Of a stretch of 64,000 nt of DNA, positions 9,149 to 20,278 are shown in pieces. The notes beneath the pieces were generated by a model. That model was not told the DNA's origin. It did not search any database and saw only the letters and a program-made list of their open reading frames with translations. Every line of letters begins with the position of its first letter. Positions within the stretch are counted from its first letter, which is position 1. The DNA is taken from assembly GCF_003265345.1 (NCBI RefSeq), contig NZ_QFWW01000004.1, positions 93,846-157,845 on the forward strand. The letters are read 5' to 3'. The stretch is from Lentzea terrae. GTDB lineage: Bacteria; Actinomycetota; Actinomycetes; Mycobacteriales; Pseudonocardiaceae. Made by a program: the position numbers and the translations under genes.

Positions 9149-10147
9149 GTGGCACTGCTCGAAGTACGTGACCTCACCGTCGTGTTCCAGCGCAAGGGCG
9201 AGGAGCCGTTCCGCGCCGTCGACGGCGTCAGCTTCGACGTCGAGCCGGGCCAGACCGTCGGTCTGGTCGGCGAGTCGGGCTGCGGCAAGTCCGTGACATC
9301 GTTGGCGATCATGGGTCTGCTGCCCAAGCGCGGCGCGAAGATCAGTGGCACCGTCAAGTACGACGGCACGGACCTGCTCAAGCTCTCCGACAAGGAGATG
9401 CGCGACCGTCGTGGCCGCGACCTCGGCATGGTCTTCCAGGACCCGCTGTCGTCGCTCAACCCCGTCGTCCCGATCGGCCTGCAGGTCACCGAGGTGCTCG
9501 AACGGCACCGCGGGCTGTCCCGCAAGGAAGCCATGATCGAGGCGAAGAACCTGCTGGACAAGGTCGGCATCCCCGACCCGAACCGCCGGCTCAAGGAGTA
9601 CCCGCACCAGCTCTCCGGCGGGATGCGGCAGCGCGCGCTCATCGCGATCGCGCTGGCGTGCCGGCCGAAGCTGCTGATCGCGGACGAGCCGACGACGGCG
9701 CTGGACGTGACCATCCAGGCCCAGATCCTGTCGGTGATGAAGGAACTGGTGCAGGACCTCGGCACTGCTTTGGTGATGATCACCCACGACCTGGGTGTCG
9801 TCGCGGGCCTGTGCGACGAGGTGAACGTGCTGTACGGCGGCAAGGTGGTCGAGAAGGCCATGCGGCACAAGCTCTTCGCCGAGCCGCGCCACCCGTACAC
9901 GCACGGCCTGCTGGCCTCGATCCCGCGGTTGGACGCGGCGCCCGGCGAGAAGCTGACGCCGATCAAGGGTTCCGTCGCGGACAACATCCCGTGGGAGCAC
10001 GGCTGCGCGTTCGCACCCCGTTGCCCGAACGCGCTGGACGTCTGCGTTCAGGTCACGCCTCCCGAAGAAGACCAGCTGGGCCGCTTGCTCCGCTGCCACA
10101 ACCCGGTGGTTCCGGGAACTCCCGCCGCCGAGGAGGTGCCGGTGTGA
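9149..10147 (+). CDS. Peptide ABC transporter ATP-binding protein, DppD type
   Basis: A 332-residue ATPase with Walker [11 protein letters not shown]-loop [15 protein letters not shown] signature LSGGMRQRA, Walker [13 protein letters not shown] and switch His in MITHDLG. The C-terminal oligopeptide-family extension contains the Cys-rich [14 protein letters not shown], which in some relatives binds an Fe-S cluster. It starts at GTG 9149, six bases after the permease stop. Its TGA overlaps the GTG of the second ATPase. Confidence 0.95.
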   Translation: MALLEVRDLTVVFQRKGEEPFRAVDGVSFDVEPGQTVGLVGESGCGKSVTSLAIMGLLPKRGAKISGTVKYDGTDLLKLSDKEMRDRRGRDLGMVFQDPLSSLNPVVPIGLQVTEVLERHRGLSRKEAMIEAKNLLDKVGIPDPNRRLKEYPHQLSGGMRQRALIAIALACRPKLLIADEPTTALDVTIQAQILSVMKELVQDLGTALVMITHDLGVVAGLCDEVNVLYGGKVVEKAMRHKLFAEPRHPYTHGLLASIPRLDAAPGEKLTPIKGSVADNIPWEHGCAFAPRCPNALDVCVQVTPPEEDQLGRLLRCHNPVVPGTPAAEEVPV

Positions 10148-11250
10148 GCGAGACCCTGGTGTCCGTGCAGGACATGAAGGTGCACTTCCCGATCAAGCGC
10201 GGCGTCTTCATCGACCGCACCGTCGGGTACGTCTACGCCGTCGACGGCGTGGACCTGGAGATCAAGCGCGGCGAGACCTACGGCCTGGTCGGCGAGTCCG
10301 GCTGCGGCAAGTCCACCCTCGGGCGGGCGATGCTGCGGCTGAACGAGCCGACCGCGGGCAAGATGGTCTTCGACGGCCAGGACTTCTCGGCGTTGAAGGG
10401 CGAGGAGCTGCGCAAGATGCGGCGCCGGATCCAGATGGTGTTCCAGGACCCGCTGTCCTCGCTCGACCCGCGTCAGTCCGTGGAGTCGATCCTGGTCGAG
10501 GGCCTGCGGGCGCACGACCTGGACAAGGGCAAGGAGTCCACGTCGAAGCGGCTGCGCGAGCTGCTGTCGGCCGTGGGCCTGCCGTCCACCGCGCTGCGCA
10601 AGTACCCGCACGAGTTCTCGGGCGGTCAGCGGCAGCGCATCGGCATCGCCCGCGCGCTGGCACTGGAGCCGGACCTGATCGTCGCCGACGAGCCGGTGTC
10701 CGCGCTGGACGTGTCGGTGCAGGCGCAGGTCGTGAACCTCATGGAGGAGCTGCAGGAGCAGTTCGGCCTGACCTACCTGGTGATCGCGCACGACCTCGCC
10801 GTCGTGAAGCACATCTCCGACCGGGTCGGCGTGATGTACCTCGGCGGGCTCGTCGAGGAGGCGAGCGCGGAGGACCTCTACGCCGAGCCGCTGCACCCGT
10901 ACACGCGGGCGTTGCTGTCGGCGATCCCGGTGCCCGACCCTGTGGTCGAGGACCGGCGCGAACGGATCCTGCTGGCGGGCGACCTCCCGTCGCCGGCCAA
11001 CCCGCCCACCGGCTGCCGGTTCCACACCCGCTGCCCGTGGCGGCAGGCGTCGCGCTGCGACACCGAACGCCCGGTGCTGCGCGAGCTCAAGCCGGGACAC
11101 AAGGTGGCGTGCCACTACGCCGAGCAGATCCGGTCCGGCGAGATCCAGCCGCACGAGGTCAAACCGATCCTGGTCGAGGAGGGCGACGGCCTCTCGCCGG
11201 ACGTCCCGCTCGTGGGACCGGCGTCCGTCACCGAGGCGCTGAACCCGTAA
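10144..11250 (+). CDS. Peptide ABC transporter ATP-binding protein, DppF type
   Basis: A 368-residue partner ATPase with Walker [11 protein letters not shown]-loop [15 protein letters not shown], signature [15 protein letters not shown], Walker [13 protein letters not shown] and switch VIAHDLA. The C-terminal extension contains the family's Cys motif [15 protein letters not shown]. It starts at the GTG overlapping the DppD stop (GTGA). It completes the A-B-C-D-F importer and ends eight bases before a strong terminator. Confidence 0.95.
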   Translation: MSETLVSVQDMKVHFPIKRGVFIDRTVGYVYAVDGVDLEIKRGETYGLVGESGCGKSTLGRAMLRLNEPTAGKMVFDGQDFSALKGEELRKMRRRIQMVFQDPLSSLDPRQSVESILVEGLRAHDLDKGKESTSKRLRELLSAVGLPSTALRKYPHEFSGGQRQRIGIARALALEPDLIVADEPVSALDVSVQAQVVNLMEELQEQFGLTYLVIAHDLAVVKHISDRVGVMYLGGLVEEASAEDLYAEPLHPYTRALLSAIPVPDPVVEDRRERILLAGDLPSPANPPTGCRFHTRCPWRQASRCDTERPVLRELKPGHKVACHYAEQIRSGEIQPHEVKPILVEEGDGLSPDVPLVGPASVTEALNP

Positions 11251-11258
11251 CGCGATCC

Positions 11259-11282
11259 GGGGCCACCTTTCGAGGTGGCCCC
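11259..11282 (+). terminator. Intrinsic terminator of the peptide importer operon
   Basis: GGGGCCACCT (11259-11268) and AGGTGGCCCC (11273-11282) form a perfect 10-bp stem closed by a stable TTCG tetraloop, followed by GTTCGTTTCT. It begins eight bases after the last importer stop codon. Confidence 0.9.
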
Positions 11283-11318
11283 GTTCGTTTCTCCAGACTG
11301 CTCTGTTGCCCTGGGCCG

Positions 11319-11900
11319 ATGGACAGTCGTGGGGCGATTCTGCTCAGGGCCGCTGAGATCGCGTCGGTGGACGGCCTCGAAGGCGTCACGATCGGGCGGC
11401 TCGCGGTCGAGCTCGGCATGAGCAAGAGCGGCGTGTTCTCGCACTTCGGCGCCAAGGAAGAGCTGCAGATCTCCACCGTCCACGCGGCCGCGGAGATCTT
11501 CTCCCGCGAGGTCGTGGTTCCCGGCGGATCGTTGCTGGACCTGTGCGGCCGCTGGCTCGACTACTCGAAGCGCCGGGTGTTCCCCGGCGGCTGCTTCTTC
11601 GTCGTGACGCGCTCGGAGTTCGCCGCCCGCCCCGGCCGCGTGCGCGACGCGTTGATGCTCTTCAACCTGCGCTGGATCTCACTGCTGGAACGGCTGTGCG
11701 GTGACGCGCAGATGGCTTTCGAAGTGGACGCACTCCTCGCCGCCGCCGACCGCTTCGCCGTGCTCTACGACGACGCCTCGGCGTACGAGAGAGTGCGCTC
11801 CGCGTTGCGCGCACGCCACACCATGCCGATGGGGATGGAGATGAGCATCGCCACGGCGAACGACAGCAGCATCGCGAGCCAGGCCTCGTCGACGATCTGA
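11319..11900 (+). CDS. TetR-family transcriptional regulator
   Basis: A 193-residue regulator. The N-terminal helix-turn-helix spans about residues 10-55 (ILLRAAEIASVDGLEGVTIG, then LAVELGMSKSGVFSHFGAKE), and the ligand-binding part includes LFNLRWISLLERL. ATG 11319 gives the expected short arm before the first helix. The final 45 codons overlap the tail of the convergent DedA gene by 136 bp. The last residues (MSIATANDSSIASQASSTI) look like antisense read-through rather than a natural TetR end, so the original stop may have been lost. The target is unknown. Confidence 0.85.
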   Translation: MDSRGAILLRAAEIASVDGLEGVTIGRLAVELGMSKSGVFSHFGAKEELQISTVHAAAEIFSREVVVPGGSLLDLCGRWLDYSKRRVFPGGCFFVVTRSEFAARPGRVRDALMLFNLRWISLLERLCGDAQMAFEVDALLAAADRFAVLYDDASAYERVRSALRARHTMPMGMEMSIATANDSSIASQASSTI

Positions 11901-12343
11901 CCGCCGATGTACCCCATCGTGGCCGGGTAGAGGCTCCACACCGCCGACCCGATGGCCGCCACCGGCACGAACCTGCGCAGCGGCCACTTCAGCGCACCCG
12001 CCAGCAACGCCCCGACGATGCCGCCGGCCGGCAGGAACCGCGCCGCGATGAGGATCGTCTCCCCTTTGGACGCGAGCTGGTCGGCGGTCCACACGACCAT
12101 CGCCCGCGCCTTGACGTTCCTGTTGACGCGGTCGAGCGCCCGCATGCCCATCCGCCGCCCCATCGTAAAGTTGATCATGTCGCTGGCCAGGCATCCGGCC
12201 GCGGCGACGGCGACCACCAGGTACAGCGGGACCTCACCGGACGCGGCCAGGACACCGGCGCCGATGAGCACGGCCTCCGTCGGTGCCAGTGGCACGACGG
12301 CGACCAGGAACAGCACGACGAGGCTGGCGGCTGTGGTGCTCAT
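11765..12343 (-). CDS. DedA/VTT-domain membrane protein
   Basis: A 192-residue polytopic protein with the DedA-type core: VPLAPTEAVLIGAGVLAASG near the start, a G.R.G segment (MGRRMGMRALDRV) and the ARFLPAGG motif, then AAIGSAVWSLYPATMGYIGG. VTT/DedA proteins act as lipid flippases or scramblases (for example of undecaprenyl phosphate) in the cytoplasmic membrane. It converges with and overlaps the TetR gene over 136 bp. Confidence 0.85.
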   Translation of the reverse strand: MSTTAASLVVLFLVAVVPLAPTEAVLIGAGVLAASGEVPLYLVVAVAAAGCLASDMINFTMGRRMGMRALDRVNRNVKARAMVVWTADQLASKGETILIAARFLPAGGIVGALLAGALKWPLRRFVPVAAIGSAVWSLYPATMGYIGGQIVDEAWLAMLLSFAVAMLISIPIGMVWRARNAERTLSYAEASS

Positions 12344-12386
12344 GATCCGTGAACGTACGTGACCCAGATGAACAATCCCGACCTGG

Positions 12387-12701
12387 GTGTTTCTTCAGCC
12401 CGCCCACAGGTGGGAAGTCGATCTGCGCTCGCTGTCCATTGTGGTGTCGCGGTTGGCGTGGATGGCGGCCCGCTGTCCGAAAGGGCATGACTGGCCGTCA
12501 CGTACCGGGAAATCCCGGTACAAGTTCTGGATCTTCGTTGCCCTCACCGCGGCAATCGGCGTGACCTGGTCGTTGTCCGATCCTGTCAGCCAGATCAGCC
12601 TCTATGACTTGGTGCGACGCCTCCTGCTCGGCCTGATTCAGGGCGTGAGCGTCGCCATCGCCGTCCTGTGGCGCTTCAACGAGTCACGGCATGACACCTG
12701 A
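12387..12701 (+). CDS. Hypothetical two-helix membrane protein
   Basis: Up to 104 residues with two hydrophobic segments (KFWIFVALTAAIGVTWS and LLGLIQGVSVAIAVLWRF) and a preceding basic stretch CPKGHDWPSRTGKSRYK. I do not recognise a family. The start is unclear: ATG 12387 is listed, but ATG 12462, just before CPKGHDW, would give a more compact 79-residue protein. It lies between divergent DedA and the phosphatase promoter. Confidence 0.45.
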   Translation: MFLQPAHRWEVDLRSLSIVVSRLAWMAARCPKGHDWPSRTGKSRYKFWIFVALTAAIGVTWSLSDPVSQISLYDLVRRLLLGLIQGVSVAIAVLWRFNESRHDT

Positions 12702-12731
12702 TGACTGCTCGGTACCCGTCTTGACCTGCTT

Positions 12732-12753
12732 GTTCACCCGTCATTAACCTCCG
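12732..12753 (+). promoter_or_regulatory. PHO-box-like direct repeat upstream of the secreted phosphatase
   Basis: GTTCACCCGTC (12732-12742) is followed directly by ATTAACCTCCG (12743-12753). The actinobacterial PhoP site consists of 11-nt direct repeat units of the form GTTCACCnnnn. The first unit is a perfect match and the second matches five of seven conserved positions. A related GTTTACC lies at 12773. The site is 64-85 bp upstream of the phosphatase start, a sensible place for activation on phosphate starvation. Confidence 0.6.
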
Positions 12754-12816
12754 AGGTCCAATAGGAAAGCTTGTTTACCAATACTTCGAGCCGCTGCCCT
12801 TGCCCAGGAGGACGAA

Positions 12817-14382
12817 GTGATCAGAAAACGCACCAGAACAGGCGTGGCCGTAGCCCTGTCAGCGCTGGTGGTCTCGCAGATCGTGGCATCGGGCACGGCC
12901 AGTGCGGCTGATTCCCTGCTGTCCGCCAGCAAACCCACCACCGTCTCGTCCGTGGAGGCTGCGACCTTCGGCGGCGCCAACGCCGTGGACGGAGATCCGA
13001 CCACTCGGTGGGCGAGCCTCGAAGGCCACGACCCGGAGTGGATCGCGGTCGATCTCGGCGGCAACGCCACGATCTCCCGTGTCAAGCTCAACTGGGAGGT
13101 CGCGTACGCCTCCGAGTACAAGATCCAGACGTCGGCCGACGGCTCGTCGTGGAGCACCAAGAAGACGCTCTACAGCCAGAACGGCGGCATCGACGACATC
13201 GCGATCTCGACCACCGGGCGCTACGTGCGGATCTACGGCACCAAGCGCGGCACGCCGTACGGCTACTCGTTGTGGGAGCTCGAAGTCTGGGGCAGCCGCG
13301 ACGGCGACAACACGCCGCCGACCGCGCCGGCGAACCTCGTCAGCACCGGCACGACGTCGAGCTCGGTCAGTCTGCAGTGGACGGCCGCGAGCGACAACAT
13401 CGCCGTGACCGGGTACGACGTGTTGCGCAACGGCAGCGTCGTCGGCACGCCCACCGGCACGTCGTTCACCGACACCGGTCTGGCGTCCGGCACGACGTTC
13501 ACCTACACGGTCAAAGCACGGGACGCGGCGGGGAACCTCTCGCCGGCGAGCAACGCGGTGACGGCGACGACCCAGCCGGCCGGACCCGGTGACAACATCA
13601 CGATCGTCGTCGCCGGTGACATCGCCTCGCTGACGAACGGCGAGCACTACGAGACCGCGAGGCTCATCGAGCAGATCAAGCCGAACCACATCCTGACGGT
13701 CGGCGACAACCAGTACGACAACGGAACGCTGACGGAGTTCCGCAACCACTACGACAAGTCGTGGGGCAAGTGGAAGAGCATCACCAAGCCCTCGCCCGGT
13801 AACCACGAGTGGTACGACCAGCTGCGCGGTTACAAGTCGTACTTCGGCGCCATCGCCTACCCGAAGGGTCTGCCGTACTACAGCTGGGAAGCGGGCGAGT
13901 TCCACTTCGTCTCGGTCGACTCCGACCCGATCGACAACAACGGTTCGGACTCGGCGCAGCTCAGCTGGATCAAGTCCGACCTCGCCGCCAACACCAAGCC
14001 CTGCGTCGTCGGCTACATGCACCACCCGCGGTTCGGCTCCGGCAAGTACGGCGACAACCCGAACATCGCGCCGTTCTGGAACGCGTTCGCGGACGCCAAG
14101 GCGGATCTGATGCTCGGCGGCCACAACCACCACTACGAGCGACTGTCCCCGTTGAACAAGAGCGGTGTGATCGACCAGACCAACGGTGTGCGGTCGGCGA
14201 TCGTCGGCATCGGTGGCGACTACCTCTACTCGGAGCGCGTCCCGCGCCAGGGCACGGAGAAGTACTTCAACGACAGCCACGGCGTCATGAAGCTCACCAT
14301 CTCCGGCCGCTCCTACTCGTGGGAGGTCATCGACACGGCAGGAACGGTGCGCGACAAGGCCGGTCCCTACACCTGCAAGTGA
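12817..14382 (+). CDS. Secreted metallophosphoesterase with F5/8-type C and fibronectin III domains
   Basis: A 521-residue exported enzyme. A signal peptide (basic MIRKRTRTG, hydrophobic core, cleavage near ASAADS) is followed by a discoidin/CBM32-like carbohydrate-binding domain (about 32-165, VDGDPTTRWAS...WIAVDLGG), one fibronectin III domain (about 168-256) and a purple-acid-phosphatase-like catalytic domain. The metal motifs are AGDI, GDNQYD, GNHEWY and GGHNHHYER. It probably releases phosphate from extracellular organic phosphates. GTG 12817 has AGGAGG at 12806-12811. A PHO-box-like element lies upstream. Confidence 0.92.
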   Translation: MIRKRTRTGVAVALSALVVSQIVASGTASAADSLLSASKPTTVSSVEAATFGGANAVDGDPTTRWASLEGHDPEWIAVDLGGNATISRVKLNWEVAYASEYKIQTSADGSSWSTKKTLYSQNGGIDDIAISTTGRYVRIYGTKRGTPYGYSLWELEVWGSRDGDNTPPTAPANLVSTGTTSSSVSLQWTAASDNIAVTGYDVLRNGSVVGTPTGTSFTDTGLASGTTFTYTVKARDAAGNLSPASNAVTATTQPAGPGDNITIVVAGDIASLTNGEHYETARLIEQIKPNHILTVGDNQYDNGTLTEFRNHYDKSWGKWKSITKPSPGNHEWYDQLRGYKSYFGAIAYPKGLPYYSWEAGEFHFVSVDSDPIDNNGSDSAQLSWIKSDLAANTKPCVVGYMHHPRFGSGKYGDNPNIAPFWNAFADAKADLMLGGHNHHYERLSPLNKSGVIDQTNGVRSAIVGIGGDYLYSERVPRQGTEKYFNDSHGVMKLTISGRSYSWEVIDTAGTVRDKAGPYTCK

Positions 14383-14411
14383 CCGGTTCTGGCCGTTGAT
14401 CGGAGGCCGTC

Positions 14412-15541
14412 GTGTACATCGCAACCGCTCGACAAGCTCCTGCTGCAGGTGGCACTGGCAGGATCGCGGGGAACGTGTTCGCCCTGGGCGCGGTCTCACT
14501 GCTCACGGACGTCTCGTCCGAGATGGTGACCGCGATCCTGCCGCTCTACCTCGTGCTGGGGCTGGGGTTCTCCCCACTGCAGTTCGGTGTGCTCGACGGC
14601 ATCTACACCGGTGTGACGGCGCTCGTGAGAATCGTCGGCGGTCATGCGGCTGACCGCTGGCAACGGCGCAAGCTCGTGGCGGGACTCGGATACGGGATCT
14701 CCGCGGTGGGCAAACTCGGACTGCTCGCTGCCGGTACCTCGGCCACCGCCATGGGGCTGGTGCTGGCCGGGGACCGGACCGGCAAGGGCTTGCGCACCGC
14801 GCCCAGGGACGCGCTGATCACGTTGAGCAGCGAACCCTCGGCGCTCGGACGTGCCTTCGGTGTTCACCGTGCCATGGACACCGTTGGCGCGTTCCTCGGT
14901 CCACTGGTCGCGTTCTGTCTCTTGTGGACACTGCCGGCTCGCTACGACGTGGTGTTCGTGGTGAGCTTCTGCTTCGCCGCGCTTGGTGTTCTCGTTCTGG
15001 TGCTCTTCGTGCGGGATCACCGCGACGTGCTGCCACGCGTCGCGGTGTCGTTGAAGAGCGCGTTCGGATTGCTGCGGTCCAGGCCGTTCCGGCGGGTCTG
15101 CCTGGTCACCTGCGGGCTCGGGTTCCTGACGCTGGGCGACGGGTTCATCTACCTGTTGCTGCAGAAGAAGCTCGAAGTCGACGTCGCTTACATCGCGTTG
15201 CTGCCCCTCGGCACGGCCGGCGTGTACCTGCTCGCCGCCGTGCCGATGGGCGCGTTGGCCGACCGGGTCGGCCGGTGGCGGATGTTCCTCGTCGGCCACC
15301 TCGCGTTGCTCGGGGCGTACCTGCTGTTCGCGGGCACGTCCGGGATTCCGCTGCTGGTCGGCGTTCTGGCGTTGCACGGCCTGTTCTACGCGTGCACGGA
15401 CGGCGTGCTGATGGCCGTAGCCGGACCGATGATCCCGGACGAGCTGCGGACGTCCGGTCTGGCCCTGCTCCAGACCGGCCAGGTGCTCGCACGGGCGAGT
15501 TCTTCTGTTCTCTTCGGTGCGTTGTGGACGTGGTTCGCTTG

Positions 15542-15545
<4 letters not shown>
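14412..15545 (+). CDS. MFS transporter
   Basis: A 377-residue polytopic carrier of the major facilitator superfamily. The N-half loop motif is present in modified form as GGHAADRWQRRKLVAGLGYG. The motif VLAGDRTGKGLRTAPRDALI is characteristic of a group of uncharacterised actinobacterial MFS proteins. Several membrane helices follow in each half. The GTG start has GGAGG at 14402-14406. The gene overlaps the start of the next gene by a GTGA. The substrate cannot be inferred. Confidence 0.88.
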
Positions 15546-18308
<2,763 letters not shown>

Positions 18309-18343
18309 TCACGGGAACGACCGGCGGCAACGCTGAAGCCCGC

Positions 18344-18373
18344 GACGGGGGGCCGGTCTGATCAGACCCCGTC
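18344..18373 (-). promoter_or_regulatory. Candidate attenuator hairpin between leader peptide and leuA
   Basis: On the minus strand GACGGGG (18373-18367) pairs with CCCCGTC (18350-18344), enclosing the palindrome TCTGATCAGA (18366-18357). The upstream arm overlaps the last codons of the leader peptide, so a ribosome stalled at the Leu codons would leave this region free to refold. A second stem, GGTCGT/ACGACC, lies at 18302-18322 just before the leuA ribosome-binding site. Confidence 0.6.
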
Positions 18374-18421
18374 ACGGCAGCGAAGCAGGAGGGAACGCCA
18401 CACGTCGGACAGAGTAGCCAT
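18362..18421 (-). CDS. leuA leader peptide (attenuation)
   Basis: A 19-codon open frame, MATLSDVWRSLLLRCRDGV, begins at ATG 18421 and stops at TGA 18362, 74 bp before leuA. It contains three consecutive leucine codons (CTC CTG CTT) just before hairpin-forming sequence, the standard design of a leucine-sensing leader. No strong Shine-Dalgarno is visible, so it may be translated from a leaderless or near-leaderless transcript. Leader-peptide control of leuA is known from other actinobacteria. Confidence 0.75.
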   Translation of the reverse strand: MATLSDVWRSLLLRCRDGV

Positions 18422-18618
18422 AGGTTGGGTGAAGATGGAACTGAGGGACCGGATCGTGGGATGCGGTCACTTGTTGTGACCGAGTCTGCTCGCCTTGCGT
18501 TGGGGTGCGCGCCGGTTCGTGTGCGCCATCGCCGCTGGCCTGCGGCTTCGCTCTCGCGGGTGCCCGAAGCTGTCAACCTGCAAGTTTTGCCAGGCGTGAA
18601 TCCGGGAAAAGTTCAGGT

Positions 18619-18915
18619 ATGTCCAGATTACGTACGACCAGTGGCCGCGGCACGGCTTCACGCGTGATCAGCGGCATCGGTGTGGTCTTCGCCCTGATCG
18701 AGATCCTCTACATCCTGATGATCATTCTCGGCGCGAACCAGGGGAACGCGTTCTTCAAGTTCATCCAGTCCCTCGCCGAGCCCCTCGCCCTGTTCTTCCC
18801 CGGCCTCTTCGGCACCGGCAACTACAACCTCGACGTGTTCCTGAACTACGGTCTCGCCGCCGTGTTCTGGCTGGTCGTGACCGGCATCCTTGCCCGTGTG
18901 GTGTCGCGCTACTGA
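18619..18915 (+). CDS. Small membrane protein, tandem paralogue 1
   Basis: A 98-residue protein with two hydrophobic helices (IGVVFALIEILYILMIIL and LNYGLAAVFWLVVTGILARV) separated by a loop carrying SLAEPLALFFPGLF. It is clearly related to the next gene: the pattern GANxGN..., LAEPxALxFxxLF, NxGLAAxFWLxV is shared. ATG 18619 is chosen because the region before it has no conserved character. Function unknown; the arrangement resembles uncharacterised actinobacterial integral membrane proteins. Confidence 0.75.
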   Translation: MSRLRTTSGRGTASRVISGIGVVFALIEILYILMIILGANQGNAFFKFIQSLAEPLALFFPGLFGTGNYNLDVFLNYGLAAVFWLVVTGILARVVSRY

Positions 18916-18933
18916 GTAGTAGATTCCCGGCCT

Positions 18934-19221
18934 ATGCGTACGCGCGTGGTCGGGATCGCCGCAGCAGTTGTCAGTTGGGTCGGCCTCGCGCTGGCGGTCG
19001 TGCTCGTGGTGCACGTGGTGCTGACCGTCGGCGGGGCCAACCCGGGCAACCCCATCACGAGCACGGTCAAGGGGCTCGCGGAGCCGATCGCGCTCGCGTT
19101 CAAGGATCTCTTCACGCCTGCCGACGCCAAGCTGAAAGTCATCGTCAACTTCGGGCTGGCGGCGTTGTTCTGGCTGGCCGTTCGAGCGATCGTCCTTAAG
19201 CTCGTGAGGCGGCTGAACTAG
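18934..19221 (+). CDS. Small membrane protein, tandem paralogue 2
   Basis: A 95-residue protein with an N-terminal helix (VVSWVGLALAVVLVVHVVL), a loop with GLAEPIALAFKDLF and a C-terminal helix (NFGLAALFWLAVRAIVLKLV). It is a duplicate of the preceding gene, 18 bp downstream on the same strand. The two may form hetero-oligomers. Not recognised as a named family. Confidence 0.78.
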   Translation: MRTRVVGIAAAVVSWVGLALAVVLVVHVVLTVGGANPGNPITSTVKGLAEPIALAFKDLFTPADAKLKVIVNFGLAALFWLAVRAIVLKLVRRLN

Positions 19222-19231
19222 GTTCGGAGCC

Positions 19232-19732
19232 ATGGCGCGCGACGACTTCTGCAACAACTGCGGCACGAGCTATGCGGACACGGCGACATATCCGCGGACG
19301 TGCGGAAACTGCGCGCACATGGTGTGGGCGAACCCTGTGCCCGTCGTGGTGCTCCTCGTGCCGGTCAAGGACGGGCCGCGGACCGGGCTGCTCACCGTGA
19401 GGCGGGCGATTCCGCCGGTGGGGCAGCTGGCGTTCGTCAGCGGGTTCATGGACCGCGGTGAGTCGTGGCAGCAGAGTGCCGCGCGCGAGCTTGAAGAAGA
19501 AGCGAACGTGCGAATCAACCCTGAAGACCTACGGCCGTTGCACTTCGTGTCGACGCCGGACGGGGCGACGGTGTTGTTGTTCGCCACTGCGCCTGCGATC
19601 AACGCCGAGGACATGCCGCCGTTCGTGCCCAACGACGAGGCGTCCGAGCGCAAGGTGATCTTCGAGTGCGTGCCGTTGGCGTTTCCGCTGCACAACGAGG
19701 TCGCCACGAAGTACTTCTCAACCGAACAGTGA
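19232..19732 (+). CDS. Nudix hydrolase with N-terminal zinc ribbon
   Basis: A 166-residue protein. The N-terminal ribbon has CNNCG and CGNC pairs. The Nudix box GFMDRGESWQQSAARELEEEAN supplies the metal-binding REXXEE. The zinc ribbon plus Nudix fold resembles NudC-type or other nucleoside-diphosphate-linked hydrolases, but it is too short for NADH pyrophosphatase and lacks its extra domain. It starts at ATG 19232, ten bases after the tandem membrane protein. Its 3' end overlaps the convergent nitroreductase by 15 bp. Confidence 0.88.
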   Translation: MARDDFCNNCGTSYADTATYPRTCGNCAHMVWANPVPVVVLLVPVKDGPRTGLLTVRRAIPPVGQLAFVSGFMDRGESWQQSAARELEEEANVRINPEDLRPLHFVSTPDGATVLLFATAPAINAEDMPPFVPNDEASERKVIFECVPLAFPLHNEVATKYFSTEQ

Positions 19733-20278
19733 CTGGCCCCAGGTGTCGGTGAAGACCGTTTCGGAGAGCGGGTGGCGGCGGCGTTCGCGCTGTTCACGGG
19801 CCTGAAGGTCCTCCGGGAGGTCTTCTAAGCGGCCCGGTCGGCCGACTGCCATGACGACCAGCGGGCGCACGTCGGAGGGCATGGCGAACGAGGAGTGGGC
19901 GGCTGTCTTGTCGAAGCCGCCCATCATGTGTGCGATCAGGCCCAGGTCGACGGCCTGCAGGGCGATGTTCTCCATGGCCAGGCCCAGGGCGAACTCGGTG
20001 TTGGGCAGGTCGCCGCGGGAGTCGGCCGTGATCACGCAGCCGACCAGCAGCACGGACGCGCGAAACGCCCAGGTCTTGTTTCCTGGGCGCAGCGTTTCGA
20101 AGATCGCGTCGAACGTCGGGGTGCCGCGCTTGCCGACGATGAAGCGGGCCGGCTGGCTGTTGCCGTGGGACGGGGCCCAGCGGGCGGCTTCCAGCAGGAC
20201 GCGCAGCTCGTCGTCGGACACCGTGGCGTCGGGGGAGAAAGCGCGCGGGCTCCAGCGCTTGGAGATCAGCTCGTTCAT
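19718..20278 (-). CDS. Nitroreductase-family oxidoreductase
   Basis: A 186-residue FMN-dependent oxidoreductase. The N-terminal SKRWSPRAFSPDATVSDDEL and RWAPSHGNSQPARFIV are the FMN-binding signature, and the NTEFALGLAMENIALQAVDLGL helix follows. These enzymes reduce nitro-aromatics, quinones or flavins using NAD(P)H. ATG 20278 shares one base with the TGA of the upstream gene (TGATG), implying translational coupling with the glycosyltransferase-like gene. Confidence 0.9.
   Translation of the reverse strand: MNELISKRWSPRAFSPDATVSDDELRVLLEAARWAPSHGNSQPARFIVGKRGTPTFDAIFETLRPGNKTWAFRASVLLVGCVITADSRGDLPNTEFALGLAMENIALQAVDLGLIAHMMGGFDKTAAHSSFAMPSDVRPLVVMAVGRPGRLEDLPEDLQAREQRERRRHPLSETVFTDTWGQSLFG

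Noticed and set aside
8099-10099. 666-codon minus-strand frame
   Set aside because: Antisense of the permease and ATPase genes; composition is typical of high-GC shadows.
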